64,000 bases of DNA from Ovis canadensis (lineage: Eukaryota > Chordata > Mammalia > Artiodactyla > Bovidae), in NCBI RefSeq assembly GCF_042477335.2, contig NC_091249.1, positions 43,012,001 to 43,076,000 of the forward strand, read 5' to 3'. How positions within the stretch are numbered: the first letter of the stretch is position 1; every line of letters starts with the position of its first letter. Both the position numbers and the translations under genes were made by a program. The notes beneath the pieces were generated by a model. That model saw only the letters and a list, made by a program, of their open reading frames with translations, had not been told where the DNA came from and did no database searches. Below are positions 34,030 to 46,598 of this stretch, piece after piece.

Positions 34030-34624
34030 TGCAGTAGTGCGCCTGCGCAGTTGATCTCCACCAAGTCGCCCGCTTTCCCCGGTCCTGCTAGCAGGGGGCG
34101 CTGTGAGGTAACGGCTAGTCTTTTTTTCAGGGCTCTGGAACGTAGCGTAAAAGGGTAGGAGGTGAGGCGGGCTGAGGGACGTTCTATCCTCGACTGCCCT
34201 GATCTCTATCACCCTTTGTCCTCCAACATTCCCGGGGCTCTGGGCCTGCGGGCCTGGTTGCTAGGCGGAAGCGGGGAACTGCGGCGGCGGCTGTGGCGGT
34301 AGCGGCCCGGGTGTGTGAAAAGCTTTTACGCCGGCGGCAAAAGGTCCTCTGGCGGCGGGCTCGTGTCTCCCTGCAGACAGGCCGCGCCGGGAGGCCGATG
34401 GCTTTTGCCTTGAGTCGGGACCGGGTTGCGGGTGGACCGGCAGCCTCGGGCCGGGGAGCCGGGCGCTGCAGGCCGACCGCCGAGCGGGATTCGGGTGTCC
34501 GGGGCTGTGGGCGGGCGGCGGGAGCCTCACCGGGAATTTGGCCAGGGGTAGCGGGCTGCCCGCCGCTCACCCGGGCCCCTCTTCCTCCCAGCAGACCCCC
34601 GCCTACCGGCCGCCGACCGCGACC
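34030..34624 (+). promoter_or_regulatory. CEP120: CEP120 CpG-island promoter and 5' leader
   Basis: From about 34,030 the base composition changes abruptly to GC- and CpG-rich, peaking at 34,260-34,620, with no TATA box. This is the usual form of a broad housekeeping promoter. An NRF1-type site sits at 34,038-34,049, and GGTTGCTAGG, resembling an RFX X-box half site, lies at 34,256-34,265. The 5' UTR may be spliced: a strong donor-like GAG|GTGAGG occurs with GT at 34,162-34,163, and an acceptor-like CTTCCTCCCAG ends at 34,591. The transcription start cannot be fixed from sequence alone. Confidence 0.75.
34038..34049 (+). promoter_or_regulatory. NRF1-like palindromic site
   Basis: TGCGCCTGCGCA differs at one position from the NRF1 consensus TGCGCATGCGCA, a common element of TATA-less CpG promoters. 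Confidence 0.55.
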
Positions 34625-34673
34625 ATGGTCTCCAAGTCCGACCAACTGCTCATCGTCGTCTCCATCCTGGAAG
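34625..34673 (+). CDS. CEP120: CEP120 coding exon with start codon (residues 1-16, Gly17 split)
   Basis: Encodes the initiator Met and the start of the first C2 domain of centrosomal protein 120, 'MVSKSDQLLIVVSILEG' when joined to the next exon. CEP120 is a centriolar protein, enriched on daughter centrioles, needed for centriole elongation, appendage assembly and ciliogenesis. It works with CPAP/CENPJ, SPICE1 and Talpid3. The ATG context is strong (ACC before, G after) and it is the first in-frame ATG in the open stretch. The exon ends CTGGAAG|GTGAGC with one base of codon 17, matching the phase of the exon at 41,729. The donor agrees with consensus. Any open frame continuing past 34,673 is intron read-through. 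Confidence 0.95.
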
Positions 34674-35189
34674 GTGAGCGACCGGGGACTTGGCGTTTGC
34701 AGCTGCTGCTTCCTAAATGTTGACGGAGTAGTGTGGGACCGAGGCTTTGTTAACCTGAAGAACCCTGTCATCGTTGCTGGTGCGGTCCCCAGAGACTTGT
34801 TTGAAGTTGTATGCCGTAAGGTCTGTTGGGCAGTTGATTTGAAAGTCCCCCAAGGGAGTGGGAGTATGAGAGCTATTAAGGGTAGGTGATATTTAGCGTG
34901 ATTAGCCGTAGACCCAGAGAATGTTGGAGAAAGTTTCTATCCGAAGCAGCATATCGATGCTGCTTATCATATGAGCTGAAAGAGTACCTGGAAAGCACGT
35001 TCTGTTCAGCGACCTCCTGGTATCAGTGTTGAGAACTTTGCTTTGACTCAAATACACATTTCTTGGATTTTTCAGAAGTGTTTATGTGTTCTTGCATTTT
35101 CAGATGTCTTTGTGCGGGGCGTCTCTACTGGGTGCTTAGAGGACTAGAGTTGTCAAGGAGGTCTATTGCACATGCCTGGAAGTTGGGTT

Positions 35190-35690
35190 TGTTTGGAGAC
35201 TCCCTGAGTGTCAGGCACTGTGCTGGGAATAAAAACACAACAGACCTGGTTCCAAAAGCTACCCGTGTAGCCTGGAGAACAATAAAGTGTATCAAGGTGT
35301 GGAAGAAGGAATGACCGCCTCTGTCTGGGGACGCTGGGAACGTTTTCCCAAAGGAGATGACTGGTTCTTTTTTTGGTCCTAAAGAATGATTAACAGTTTG
35401 TCAGGGGGAGAAAAAAGGAAGGAAGGGCATTCCAGGCAAAGGGAAGAGCCAGTGGTGTTTAAGGGATCGTAAAGCCAGACATGTTCTTTGATTGCTTGAA
35501 TTCAGTGTGGTTGGAGAACAGGAAAGTGGAGGATATAGGAGTTGATGGGTATATTGAAGTTAGGTTTTGAATAATATGACAAGAAGGAGTCATCTTGAAT
35601 GGTGAGAGGAATGGTTGGGGACCCCTGGCCTTCAGGGGAGATATCTCATGGAGGCCTGGCACTCTTTGGGAGGTGAGAGGAAAGAAAACA
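35190..35690 (-). mobile_element. L2 LINE fragment in intron
   Basis: 'CCTGAGTGTCAGGCACTGTG', 'ACAACAGACCTGGTTCC', 'GGGCATTCCAGGCAAAGGGA' and 'GAGCCAGTGGTGTTTAAGGG' follow the reverse-complement L2 3' region in order, with divergence typical of this ancient family. Confidence 0.65.
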
Positions 35691-36164
35691 TTTGGAGGAG
35701 AAGATGGGCTGGAATCCGTAGTGTCGGGGAAGACTTAACTGTTAGGTTACTGACTGTTTAAAGACAGAGGACTAAAATCCCCTTGTAATTTGGTGAACAG
35801 AAAGCTTTTGGACTGTGGCCCATGCTATGAGGTAACAGAAATGTAAGGCACTCTCTTTCCCTTCAAGGTTGTAGGATTCTGTCTCCTTAGGGAGGTCAAA
35901 TTAATGTGTGGGACGTATTATGTTGGGATGTAATGTAAATAAAGTAAAAATAAATGATACAGTCTGTAAACACAGGTTTGGGAGGTGGATGAGGTTGATG
36001 GCTGAAGTGCCTTGGTTGGTGGGTAATCAAGGATAGAAGAGTCATTGCAGGCGATTAGACAACTCAGACCACTGTGGGACTGAGTATGGTGGTTTCCAGA
36101 GAACCTGGAATTGGGAAGGTCAGTTAGGTGTTGCTATAAACATATGCAGACCGCCAAGCTGTTC

Positions 36165-36720
36165 CTCCTTTTGTGTTTGTATTTCCATTCATTGTAACCA
36201 CGCTGTTGCTTCAAGCCAAGACCCTGGGAGGCATTGTCGTCTTGGGTTCCCTCTCCATCCCCAGTATCCACATGGTCACCAAGTGTTGATTTTATTTTAA
36301 AAATAGTAGTAGGTGCTTTATATAACTTTTTTAAAAATGTAAACTTTTAAATGAACAAGTTTCCATTGTGGGTGCCTTGCTGTGGGGCTGTCATTATCCC
36401 AGTAATCTTCTGTAGTGATCGTCTCAGTAATCTGTTTCATAAATGTTTTCAGGAAACACTGTCCACCTTACTGTGAGGGGTAATTTCTGAAATGCCGCTT
36501 GAATTTTCTTAAAGTCTTTTGATGTGCTGAGGGATAAGGTCCTGCTTAGGGTGGCATACATGGCCCTTTAGGGTAGACCTGTGACCTCCCTTTTCAGCCT
36601 TCTCTCTCCTGCTGTGTGTATTCATATGTTCCCGGTCCTTCAGCTATTTGAACTGCTTGTAATTTCTTGGCTATGCTTCTAGAAGTGCTTTTTATTTAAA
36701 AGAAGATCACTGGGCCTCTA
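36165..36720 (+). mobile_element. L2 LINE fragments, diverged
   Basis: 'CATGGTCACCAAGTGTTGAT' (36,270-36,290) and 'TTCAGCCTTCTCTCTCCTGC' with 'CCTTCAGCTATTTGAACTGC' (36,590-36,655) resemble successive parts of sense L2. The match is weak. Confidence 0.4.
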
Positions 36721-37244
36721 CCATGAGCAAACCTTGGCCTAAGTACTAGATTCCATGGATGAGAATGGCAAGGGTTTCTGTTTTCAAGGTCGTCTTTGTC
36801 TTTGCGACAAGGCAGGCACCTGTTGTTCCCTTACTTATCCTCTGTTTTCAAGCTAATTGGAAGTTGTAGTTAGGATAGTCTGAAATTATAGGGAAATTCA
36901 TGAAATTCATTTGTGAAACAGTGATCGATTAGAGCAGCCCATAGTTATGTCCTGTGAGAGGCCCCTGAGTTCTAATGGGGAGAGCCATGCCCAGTGTGGC
37001 AAGACTCTTCATAGGGAGTTTCAGATGAGCACTTTAGGTTGACACTGACAGGTTTGCAATCAAGGTCTGTATGACCAGCTTAATTCCTTTTAAGCAGCTT
37101 GAACCAGAGTAAGTAGCAGGAGGGATGTGCTTATTTAACAGTGGTTAAACTCCCCTCATGGAAACCCCCTCAACAGACCTGCAGACATATTGGCTTTAAG
37201 ATGCTTAGTGCTTATTTCTTTCTTAGTGTTTTTTTTTTTTTTTT

Positions 37245-37380
37245 TTCCACTGTGTTAAGTCTGTTTCCACTAGACCCTGAACTCTTCAAGAACACATACT
37301 CTGTTTTCTTCCTTTTGCATCCCATTTTCTGGTATTAACCTAACGCTAAATATGTCTTCAGCAACCTGAAGGAATGAAGT
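37245..37380 (+). mobile_element. L2 3' end fragment
   Basis: 'TTCCACTAGACCCTGAACTC' followed by 'CAGCAACCTGAAGGAATGAA' fits the sense 3' terminal region of L2. Confidence 0.45.
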
Positions 37381-37517
37381 CAGGCAGCACAAATGAACAG
37401 TAATGCATAGAGAGAATATTTTAATATTTTTTGATAGTGTATAGCGTTGTCATTGAAAAGAACATGAATGAATGAATGTTTATTTTCCTTTGGCTAATTT
37501 GTAAAGTATCCTTTACT

Positions 37518-40500
37518 GTGTTAGTTCAGTTGCTCAGCCGTGTCCGACTCTTTGAGACCCCATGGACTGCAGCACGCCGGCTCTCCCTGTCCATTGCCAA
37601 CTCCCACAGTTGACTCAAACTCATGTCCATTGAGTCATGGACGGATGCCATCCAACCATCTCATCCTCTGTCGTCCCCTTCTCCTTCCCCCTTCAATCTT
37701 TCCTAGCGTCAGGGTCTTTTCAAATGAGTCAGTTCTTCACATCACATGGCCAAAATATTGGAGTTTTAGCTTCAACATCAGTCCTTCCAATGAATATTCA
37801 GGACTGATTTTCTTTAGGATGGACTGGTTGGATCTCCTTGCAGCCTGAGAGACTCTCAAAGAGTCTTCTCCAGCACCACAGTTCAAAAGCGTCAGTTCTT
37901 TGGCGCTTAGCTTTCTTTATAGTCCAACTCTCATATCCATACATGGCTACTAGACAAACCACATCTTTGACTAGACGGAACTTTGTCGGCAAGGTAATGT
38001 CTCTGCTTTTTAATATGCTGTCTAGGTTGGTCATAACTTTCCTTCCAAGGAGTAAGCGTCTTTTAATTTCATGGCTGCAGTCACCATCTGCAGTGATTTC
38101 GGAGCCCCCCAAAATAAAATCTGTCATTGTTTCCACTGTTTCCCCATCTATTTGCCATCAAGTGATGGGACCGGATGCCATGATCTTAGTTTTCTGAATG
38201 TTGAGTTTTAAGCCAGCTTTTTCACTTTCCTCTTTCACTTTCATCAAGAGGCTCTTTAGTTCTTCTTCACTTTTCTGCCATAAGGGTGGTGTCATCTGCA
38301 TATCTGAGGTTATTGATATTTCTCCTGACAATCTTGATTCCACCTTGTACTTCATCCAGCCCAGCATTTCTCTTGATGTACTCTGCTTATAAGTTAAATA
38401 AGCATTGTGACAATATACAGCCTTGAGGTACTCCTTTTCATATTTGGAACCAGTCGATTGTTCCATGTCTCGTTCTAACTATTGCTTCGTGACCTGCATA
38501 CAGATTTCTCAGGAGGCAGGTTAGGTGGTGTGGTATTCCCATCTCGTTCAGAATTTTCTACTTTTTTTTTGTGGTCCACACAATCAAAGGCTTTGGCATA
38601 GTCAATAAAGCCGAAGTAGATGTGTTTCTGAAACTCTCTTGCTTTTTCGATGATCCATCGGATGTTGGCAGTTTGATCTCTGGTTCCTCTGCCTTTTCTA
38701 AAACCAGCTTGAACATCTAGAAGTTCATGGTTCACATACTGTTGAAGCCTGGCTTGAGAATTTTGAGTATTACTTTACTAGCATATGAGATGAGTGCAAT
38801 TGTGCGGTAGTTTGAGCATTCTTTAGGATTGCCTTTCTTTGGGATTGGAATGAAAGGTGACCTTTTCCAGTCCTGTAGCCACTGCTGAGTTTTTCAAATT
38901 TGCTGGCATATTGAGTGCAGTACTTTTACAACTTCATTTTTTAGGATTTGAAATAGCTCAACTGGAATTCCATCACCTCCACTAGCTTTGTTCGTAGTGA
39001 TGCTTTCTAAGGCCCACTTGACTTCACATTCCAGGATGCCTGGCTCTAGGTGAGTGATCACACCATCGTGATTATCTGGGTCTTGAAGATCTTTTTTGTA
39101 TAGTTCTGTGTATTCTTGCCACCTCTTCTTAATATTTTCTGCTTCTGTTAGGTCCATACCATCTCTAATTTTCTTGAAGAGATCTCTAGACTTTCCCATT
39201 CTATTGTTTTCCTCTATTTCTTTGCACTGATCGCTGAGGAAAGCTTGCTTATTTCTCCTTGCTATTCTTTGGAACTCTGCATTCATATGGGTATATCTTT
39301 CCTTTTCTCCTTTACCTCTTGCTTCTCTTCTGTTCACAGCTGTTTGTAAGGCTTCCTCAGACAACAATTTTGCCTTTTTGCATTTCCTTTCCTTGGGGAT
39401 GGTCTTGATCCCTGACTCTTGTATAATGTCATGAACCTCCATCCATCGTTCTTCAGGCACTCTATCAGATCTAAAACCTTGAATCTATTTCTCCCTTCCA
39501 CTGTATAATCGTTAACGGATTTGATTTAGGTCATAGCTGAATGGTCTAGTGGTTTTCCCTACTTTCTTCAATTTCAGTCTGAATTTGGCAATAAGGAGTT
39601 CATGGTCTGTGCCACAGTCTTGTTTTTGTTGACTGTATGGAACTTCTCCATTTTTGGCTGCAGAAAATATAATCAATCTGATTTCGGTGTTGACCATCTG
39701 GTGATGTCCACGTATAGAGTCTTCTCTTGTGTTGTTGGAAGAGGGTGTTTGCTATGACCAGCGTGTTCTCTTGGCAAAACTCGGTTATCCTTTGCCCAGC
39801 TTCATTCTATACTCCAAGGCCAAATTTGCCTGTTACTCCAGATATTTCTTGACTTCCTACTTTTGCATTCCAGTCCCCTATAATGAAAAAGACATGTTTT
39901 TTTGGTGTTAATTCTAGAAGGTCTTGTAGGTCTTCATAGAACTGTTCAACTTCAGCTTCTTTAGCATTACTGGTCGGGGCATAGACTTGGATTACTGTGA
40001 TATTGAATGGTTTGCTTTGGAAATGAACAGAGATCATCCTGTCATTTTCAAGATTGCATCCAGGTACTGCATTTTGGACTCTTGTTGACAGTAATGGTTA
40101 CTCCATTTCTTCTAAAGGATTCTTGCCCACAGTAGTAGATGTAATTGTCATCTGAGTTAAATTCACCCATTCCAGTCCATTTTAATTCTCTGATTCCTAA
40201 AATGTGGATGTTCACTCTTGCCATCTCCTGTTTGACCACTTCCAATTTGCCTTGATTCATGGACCTAACATTCCAGGTTCGTATGCAACATCAGACTTTA
40301 CTTCCATCACCAGTCACATCCATAACTGGGTGTTGTTTTTGCTTTGGCTCTGTCTCTTCATTCTTTCTGGAATTACTTCTCCATTGATCTCCTGTAGCAT
40401 ATTGGGCACCTACTGAGCTGGGTAGTTCATCTTTCAGCGTCCTGTCTTTTTGCCTTTTCATACTGTTCATGGGGTTCTCAAGGCAAGAATACTGAAGTGG

Positions 40501-40650
40501 TTTGCCATTCCCTTCTCCAGTGGACCATGCTTTGTCAGAACTCTCCACCATGACCTGTTTGTCTTGGGTGGCCCTACACAGCATGGCGCTCACGGTTTCA
40601 TTGAGTTAGACAAGGCTGTGGTCCATGTGATCACATTGATCCTGTTACTG
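37518..40650 (-). mobile_element. Near full-length BovB LINE in CEP120 intron 1
   Basis: About 3.1 kb antisense to CEP120. The 3' tail starts at about 37,518. RT pieces occur on the - strand at 38,475-38,735 (motif A 'IDYAKAFDCVDH') and 38,894-39,460. The latter has an internal deletion replacing the segment around 'DTKGTFHAKMGSIQDRNG', so 'FKKIRDGMDLTEAE' is contiguous. Endonuclease pieces follow at 39,807-40,037 ('IGDWNAKVGSQ') and 40,048-40,260. Multiple frame breaks make it inactive. The left flank, including the 5' leader repeats, is missing. Confidence 0.95.
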
Positions 40651-40747
40651 TGTTAAAAGGAAAATTAAGATTCAGGTAAATTTGTTTTTGCTAATTTGAT
40701 TATTTCTTAACTCTCTAGATAACCTGTTCCATAATAAATACTGGTAT

Positions 40748-41320
40748 TTGTTGTTGTTCAGTTGCTCTGTCTTGTCTGACTCTTTGTGACCCCATGAAGT
40801 GCAGCATGACAAGCTTCCATGTCCTTCACTATCTCCCAGAATTTGCTGAAACTTATTACCATTGAGTCAGTGATGCCATCCAACCATCTTGTCCTCTGTT
40901 GCCCCCTACTCCTCCTGCCCTCAGTCTTTCCCAGCATCAGAGAGTCACCTCTTCATTTCAGATGGTGAAGGTACTGGAGCTTCAGCTTCAGCATCAATCC
41001 TTGTAATGAATATTTAGGATTGATTTCCTCTAGGATTGACTGCTTTGATCTCATTGCTATCCAAGGGACTCTCAAGAGTCTTCTCCAGCACTACAGTTTG
41101 AAAGCATCAGTTCTTCAGTGCCCAGATTTCTTTATGGTCTAACTCTCACATCCATACTTGACTACTGGAAAAACCATATCTTTGACTATATGAACCTTTG
41201 TTGGCAAAGTGACGTTTCTGCTTTTTAATATGCTGTCTAGGTTTGTCATCGGTTTATTCCAGGGAACAAGCATCTTTTAATTTTGTGGCTACAGTCACTG
41301 TCCATAGTGATTTTAGTAAT
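40748..41320 (-). mobile_element. Second BovB 3' fragment in intron 1
   Basis: Antisense BovB 3' end starting 'TTTGTTGTTGTTCAGTTGC'. It is more diverged than its 3.1-kb neighbour, contains small deletions, and is separated from it by about 95 bp. Confidence 0.92.
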
Positions 41321-41375
41321 ATCTAAAATTGGTATAATCACATTTTTAACACTTTAATTCTGAATGTTCTTGAGA

Positions 41376-41535
41376 TTGCTGCTCAAAGTGTGAACCAAGA
41401 ACAACACCGTTGATATCTCCTGGGATTTTGTTAGAAATGCAGAATCCTGGGCCCATCCCAGACCAGTTGAACCAGAATCTACATTTTAACAGGACTGTGG
41501 GTGATTCATTGCACAGTAGTGTTAGAGAAGCACTA
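41376..41535 (+). mobile_element. MER5A-type hAT-Charlie DNA transposon remnant
   Basis: 'GCTCAAAGTGTGAACCAAGA', 'TTGTTAGAAATGCAGAATCC', 'CCAGAATCTACATTTTAACA' and 'GTTAGAGAAGCACT' follow the non-autonomous MER5A element end to end. It lies about 190 bp upstream of coding exon 2. Confidence 0.78.
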
Positions 41536-41706
41536 ATTTATTAATTTGACTAATGTTTTTATGAATCATGAATTTGAGTATATATGTGAGTATGTGCTAG
41601 TGAGTTAGTTTATGGAATACATGATAAGTTAACCACTGTTAACATGTCAGTTTTTAAAACTTATGTGCCAAGGGACCATATTTGATCTTTGTACACTTCC
41701 AGTTAA

Positions 41707-41886
<180 letters not shown>

Positions 41887-41974
41887 TGACTGTTATCTTC
41901 AGTGTGTTCAGCTCTTGTTTCAGTTGGTGATGTGTGTGTGTGCACGCACATGTGCACATGCCCACAGGTACTGT

Positions 41975-42288
41975 GCTGTGCTTAGTTGCCCAGTCGTGTC
42001 CAACTCTTTGTGATGCTATGGACTGTAGCCCACCAGGCTCCTCTGCCATGGGGATTCTCCAGGCAAGAATACTGGAGTGGGTTGCCATATCCTCTAGGGG
42101 ATCTTCCCAACTCAGGGATCAAACTGGGGTTTCCTGCATTGCAGGTGAATTCTTTACCATCTGAGCCACCAGGGAAGCCTAAGAATACTGGAGTGGGTAG
42201 CCTATCCCTTCTCCAAGGGAACCTCCTGACCCAGGAATTGAACTGGGGTCTCCTGCATTGCAGGTGGGGTCTTTACCAGCGGAGCTAC
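41975..42288 (-). mobile_element. Double-headed Bov-tA SINE
   Basis: Antisense composite: Bov-A body ('GGATTCTCCAGGCAAGAATA'), first tRNA head ending 'TGAGCCACCAGGGAAGCC' at about 42,179, then 'AAGAATACTGGAGTGGGTAG' and a second head ending near 42,288. Confidence 0.92.
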
Positions 42289-42320
42289 TGTGTGTGTGTG
42301 TGTGTGTGTGTTTGTGTGTA
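42289..42320 (+). repeat. (TG)n microsatellite
   Basis: TG dinucleotides with one T interruption, between two SINEs. A second short TG/CA tract lies at about 41,930-41,962. Confidence 0.9.
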
Positions 42321-42341
42321 CACACTCATATATCTAGGTAG

Positions 42342-42418
42342 GCTTCCCTGGTAGCTCAGGTGGTAAAGAATCTGCCTGCAGTGCAGGAAACCTGGGTTTG
42401 ATTGGGAAGATGCCCTGG
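42342..42418 (+). mobile_element. Bov-tA head fragment
   Basis: Only the tRNA-derived head is present ('GGCTTCCCTGGTAGCTCAGG', 'GGTTTGATTGGGAAGATGCC'). The body is missing. Confidence 0.85.
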
Positions 42419-42902
42419 ATTAATCCATGAATTTCTTTGAAATGGTATTAAATTCCTAGAGGATACTAGAATTTTGCATTTCATCTTAGTGACTTCTGGA
42501 ATATCTGCTCAGACAGTGTCTTCATATTGAGATATTAGGGCCTTCATTGGTGTTTGTGTATATGATTGTGTTAGTATAAAGTGGCACCACTCTGTATTTA
42601 GTAGACTGAGAAAATAACACAGATAAATATAAATGATGATTTTTGTGCCCAGTGCAGGGTTCATAGTCATTCCATTAGATAATGGCAGTGATGGCAAAAT
42701 CCATCCAACTTATTGTATGTGTAGGGGTTCCAGACTCAAGCCATGTTGCACAAGTCAAGCTCATGCTTACATGATCTTATCATATATTACACTGAATTGT
42801 TTTTAACTTAATTTTAATAATTTATAATGTTGTAACATTTAATTCTTAAGTTTATTTCATTTTTTTTTTTTAGCAACAGAAAGAGTTATAAGCATATAAA
42901 GA

Positions 42903-43075
42903 GGGATTTCCCTGGCATTAACAGTAGTTAAGACTGTCTTCCAGTGCAGGGGTGCAGGTTCCATCCCTAGTCTGGGAGCTAAGATCCATGCCTCAGGGCC
43001 ATAAATCTAAAAGATTAAACAGAAGCAATATTGTAACAGATTCAATAAAGATTTTTTTCATCTGCATAAAAAAAT
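42903..43075 (+). mobile_element. CHR-2-type SINE
   Basis: Sense short CHR SINE: 'GGGATTTCCCTGGCATTAAC', 'GTGCAGGTTCCATCCCTAG', 'CTAAGATCCATGCCTCAGGG' and an A/T-rich tail. Confidence 0.82.
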
Positions 43076-43451
43076 CTATTAAAAAAAGCATATATATGTG
43101 TATTCAAAGCTTTATGTGTGTAAGTCTAAGAAAAACAATTTAAAATCAGTCTTGAGGATTAGTGGTAATTTTTGACTTTGAAAGCATTCTGTGTGTCACA
43201 GAAGCTTGAGAAACATTGACCTAGATGTTAGCTTCTTGGATGAGAGAGACTTAAAGTGTTTTTTATTTGACATGTTTTGTGTATTAGTTGGTATACAGAT
43301 AAGTAGATATAATTAGTAGTTCATGCCAGTTGAAGAGTTTTTTAGAAAGTACAGAATAGATATAGGTTATCCAACGAAATAATAGTTGTCTTGAATAGTA
43401 GTAAGTAGCTTTTTCAAAGCTAATAGGAAGTTCAGTATTAAGCAAAAGTGA

Positions 43452-43610
<159 letters not shown>

Positions 43611-44071
43611 TGATGTTTTGTTACTGATTCTGTCAGTTATTTTCAGTAGATAAGAGACTGATGGAAAGGACATGGACTGTTAGACCTAATAGGTCGTGGG
43701 TTCGTACTATGGTATATGGTATGGTAGCTCTTAGTTCTTAAGGTGAATTTGGTTTAGAAAATCCTGACCTTTTGATCCTTCCTCTGACCTAGACCTATCT
43801 CTCAAAGAAACTTCTGAGTTCAAATCTGTGTTCAAGTTGCTGTGACCTTTACGTTTAACATGTTCAGCTCCTGCACTTCACCTTCAAAGTGCTTCTCTTT
43901 TAGATTTCCTTGCTTCAGTGATGGTCACTGCTGTCCTTCCAGACGTCTTCCTTGACACTTCCCTTTCCTGGCCTCCAGAGCCAACCCTTTCCAGTTGGTT
44001 TTCTCTCCTGATCCATCTAATATCCTGCATTTCATGCTGCCATCTCAAGCCACTTACCGAGGCTGTCATGT

Positions 44072-46188
44072 TGTTGAGCCACTAAGTCATGTCCAACTCT
44101 TTGGGACCCCATGGACTGCAGCACACCAGGCTTCCCTGTCCTTCGTTATCTCCCAGAGTTTGCTCAGATTCATGTCCATTGAGCTGGTGATGCTGTCTAA
44201 CCGTTTCGTCAGTGGTGCTCTATGACCATTTCATCCTCTGCTACTCTCTTCTCTTTTTGCCTTCAATTGTTCCCAGCATCAGGGTCTTTTCCAGTGAGTC
44301 ATCTCTTCACATCACATGGCCACAGTATTGGCGCTTCAGTTTCAGCGCAGTCCTTCCAGTGAATATTCAGTGTTGATTTCCTTTAGGATCGACTGGTTTG
44401 ATCTCCTTGCAGTCCAACGGACTCTCAAGAGTCTTCTCTAGCACCATAATTCAAAGGCATCAGTTTTTTGGCACTCAGCCTTCTTTACGGTCCAACTCTC
44501 TCTTCCATACACGACTGTTGGAAAAATCATAGCTTTGGCTATATGGACCTTTATTGTCAAAATGATGTCTCTACTTTTTCTTACACTGTCAAGGTTTGTC
44601 ATTCCTTTCCTTCCAAGGAGCAAGCATCTTTTAATTTCATGGCTGCAGTCATCTTCTTCAGTGATTTTGTAGCCCAAGAAAATAAAGTCTGTCTCTGCTT
44701 CCATTTTTTTCCCCCTTCTATTTGCCATAAAGTGATAGGACCAGATACCGTGATTTTTGCTTTTTGAATGTTGAGAGTTAAGCCAACTTTTTCACCCTTC
44801 CCTTTCACCCTCATCAAGAGGCTCTTTGGTTCTTCTCTTTCTGTCACTAGAGTGGTATTTTCTGCATGTCTGAGGTTGTTGATATTTCTCATGGCAATCT
44901 TGATTCCAGCTTGTGATTCATCCAGTCTGGCATTTCACATAATGTACTCTGCATATAAGTTAAATAAACAGGGTGACAATTTACAGCCTTATTGTACTCC
45001 TTTCCCAGTTTTGAATCAGTCAGTTGTTCCCTGTAAGGTTCTGACTTTTGCTTCTGAACCCGCATACAGGTTTCTCAGGAGATAGGGAAGGTGGTCTGGT
45101 ATTTCCATCTCTTTAAGAATTTTCCACAGTTTGTTATGATCCATGCAGTCAAAGACTTTAGCCTGGTTAATGAAGCAGAGGTAGATTTTTTCTTGAATTC
45201 CCTTGCTTTGTCTATGTTCCAACAAATGTTGGCAATTTAATCTCTGGTTCCTCTGTCTTTTCTAAACCCAGCTTGTACGTCTGGAAGTTCTTGGTTCACA
45301 TACTGCAGAGCCTTGCTTGAAGGATTTTGAGCATAACTTTACTAGCATGCTAAATGAATGCAATTTTACCCTAATTTGTACATTCTTTGGCACTGCCTTT
45401 CCTTGGGATTGTAATGAAAACTGACCTTTCCCAGTGCTGTGGCCATTGCTGAGTTTTCAAATTTACTGACATATTGAGTGCAGCACTTTAACAACATCAT
45501 CTTTTAGGATTCGAAATAGCTCAGCTGGAATTCCATCACCTCCACTAGCCTTGTTTATAGTGTTGCTTCCTAAGGCCCCCTTAACTTCAGACTCCAACAT
45601 GTCAGGCTCTAGGTGAGTGACCACACCATCGTGGTTATCTGGGTCATTAAGAATTTTTTGTATAGTTCTTCTGTGTATTCTTGTCACTTCTTTTAAATCT
45701 CTTCTGCCTCTGTTTGGTCCTTACTGTTTTGTCTTATCGTGCCTGTCCTTGCATGAAATATTCCCCTGGTATCTCTGATTTTCTTGAAGAGATCCCTAGT
45801 CTTTCCCATTCTGTTGTTTTCCTCTACTTTGCATGGTTCATTTAAGAAGCCCTTCTTATCTCTCCTTGCTATTCTCTGGGAACTCTGCATTCAGTTGGGT
45901 ATATCTTTCCCGTTCTTGCTTTTTGCTTCTCTTCTTTGCTCAGCTATGTGTAAAGCCTCCTCAGACAACCACTTTGCCTTCTTAAATTTCTTTTTCTTTG
46001 GGATAATTTTGGTCACTAACTCCTGTACAATGTTACGAACCTCTGTCCATAGTTCTTCAGGCACTCTGTCAGATCAAATCCATTGAATCTCTTCATCACC
46101 TCCACTGTATAATCATAAGGGATTTGAATTAGGTCATACCTGAATGGCCTAGTGGTTTTCCCTACTTCGTTCAGTTTAAACCTGGATT
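44072..46188 (-). mobile_element. 5'-truncated BovB LINE in intron 3
   Basis: Antisense BovB, 3' tail at 44,072 ('GTTGTTGAGCCACTAAGTC') to a break at about 46,188 within the region 5' of RT. The - strand fragments carry 'NKASGGDGIP' (45,463-45,687) and 'INQAKVFDCMDH' (45,016-45,225, usual DYAKAFDCVDH). Motif C reads RHAEN for YADD (44,599-44,892). It is the most degraded of the large BovB copies. Confidence 0.93.
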
Positions 46189-46598
46189 TTGCTGGCTTTC
46201 ATAGCAGCCCTCTAATTGGTGTCCCGGCTTTCTGCTCCTTGCATGCCTTTTTTATTACTTAAGAGTAAGGGAACTTCTTGGAACACATTTGTTATGTAAA
46301 TAGTATCCCCTTGGCAAGATGGTAAAACAGCTCAGGGTCTTGATTATGCTTTTGTTATTGAAAATGCTTCTTAGGTCTTTTAAAGTATCTTACAACTCTT
46401 TTTTGTATGTTACTGACTTTAGAAGTTCTTAGTTTCAGTTTTCCTTAATGACATTTTTTGGTCCTACTTTCTTCAGAAAATAAAGTGAAAAGATATTCTC
46501 TCTTATTTTAAAGTCCTTGATGGATTTGGATCTTAAATGAGGATTCTGTGAAGAAAAATTTATCTGTTACTGACATTTCTGTTCCTGGTAGAAAGATA

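Noticed and set aside
34293-34889. A 198-codon open frame over the CpG island, and a 195-codon frame on the opposite strand (34,184-34,771)
   Set aside because: Both are by-products of GC-rich sequence with few stop codons. They are arginine/proline/alanine-rich, have no domain, and overlap the CEP120 start exon and its splice donor in other frames.
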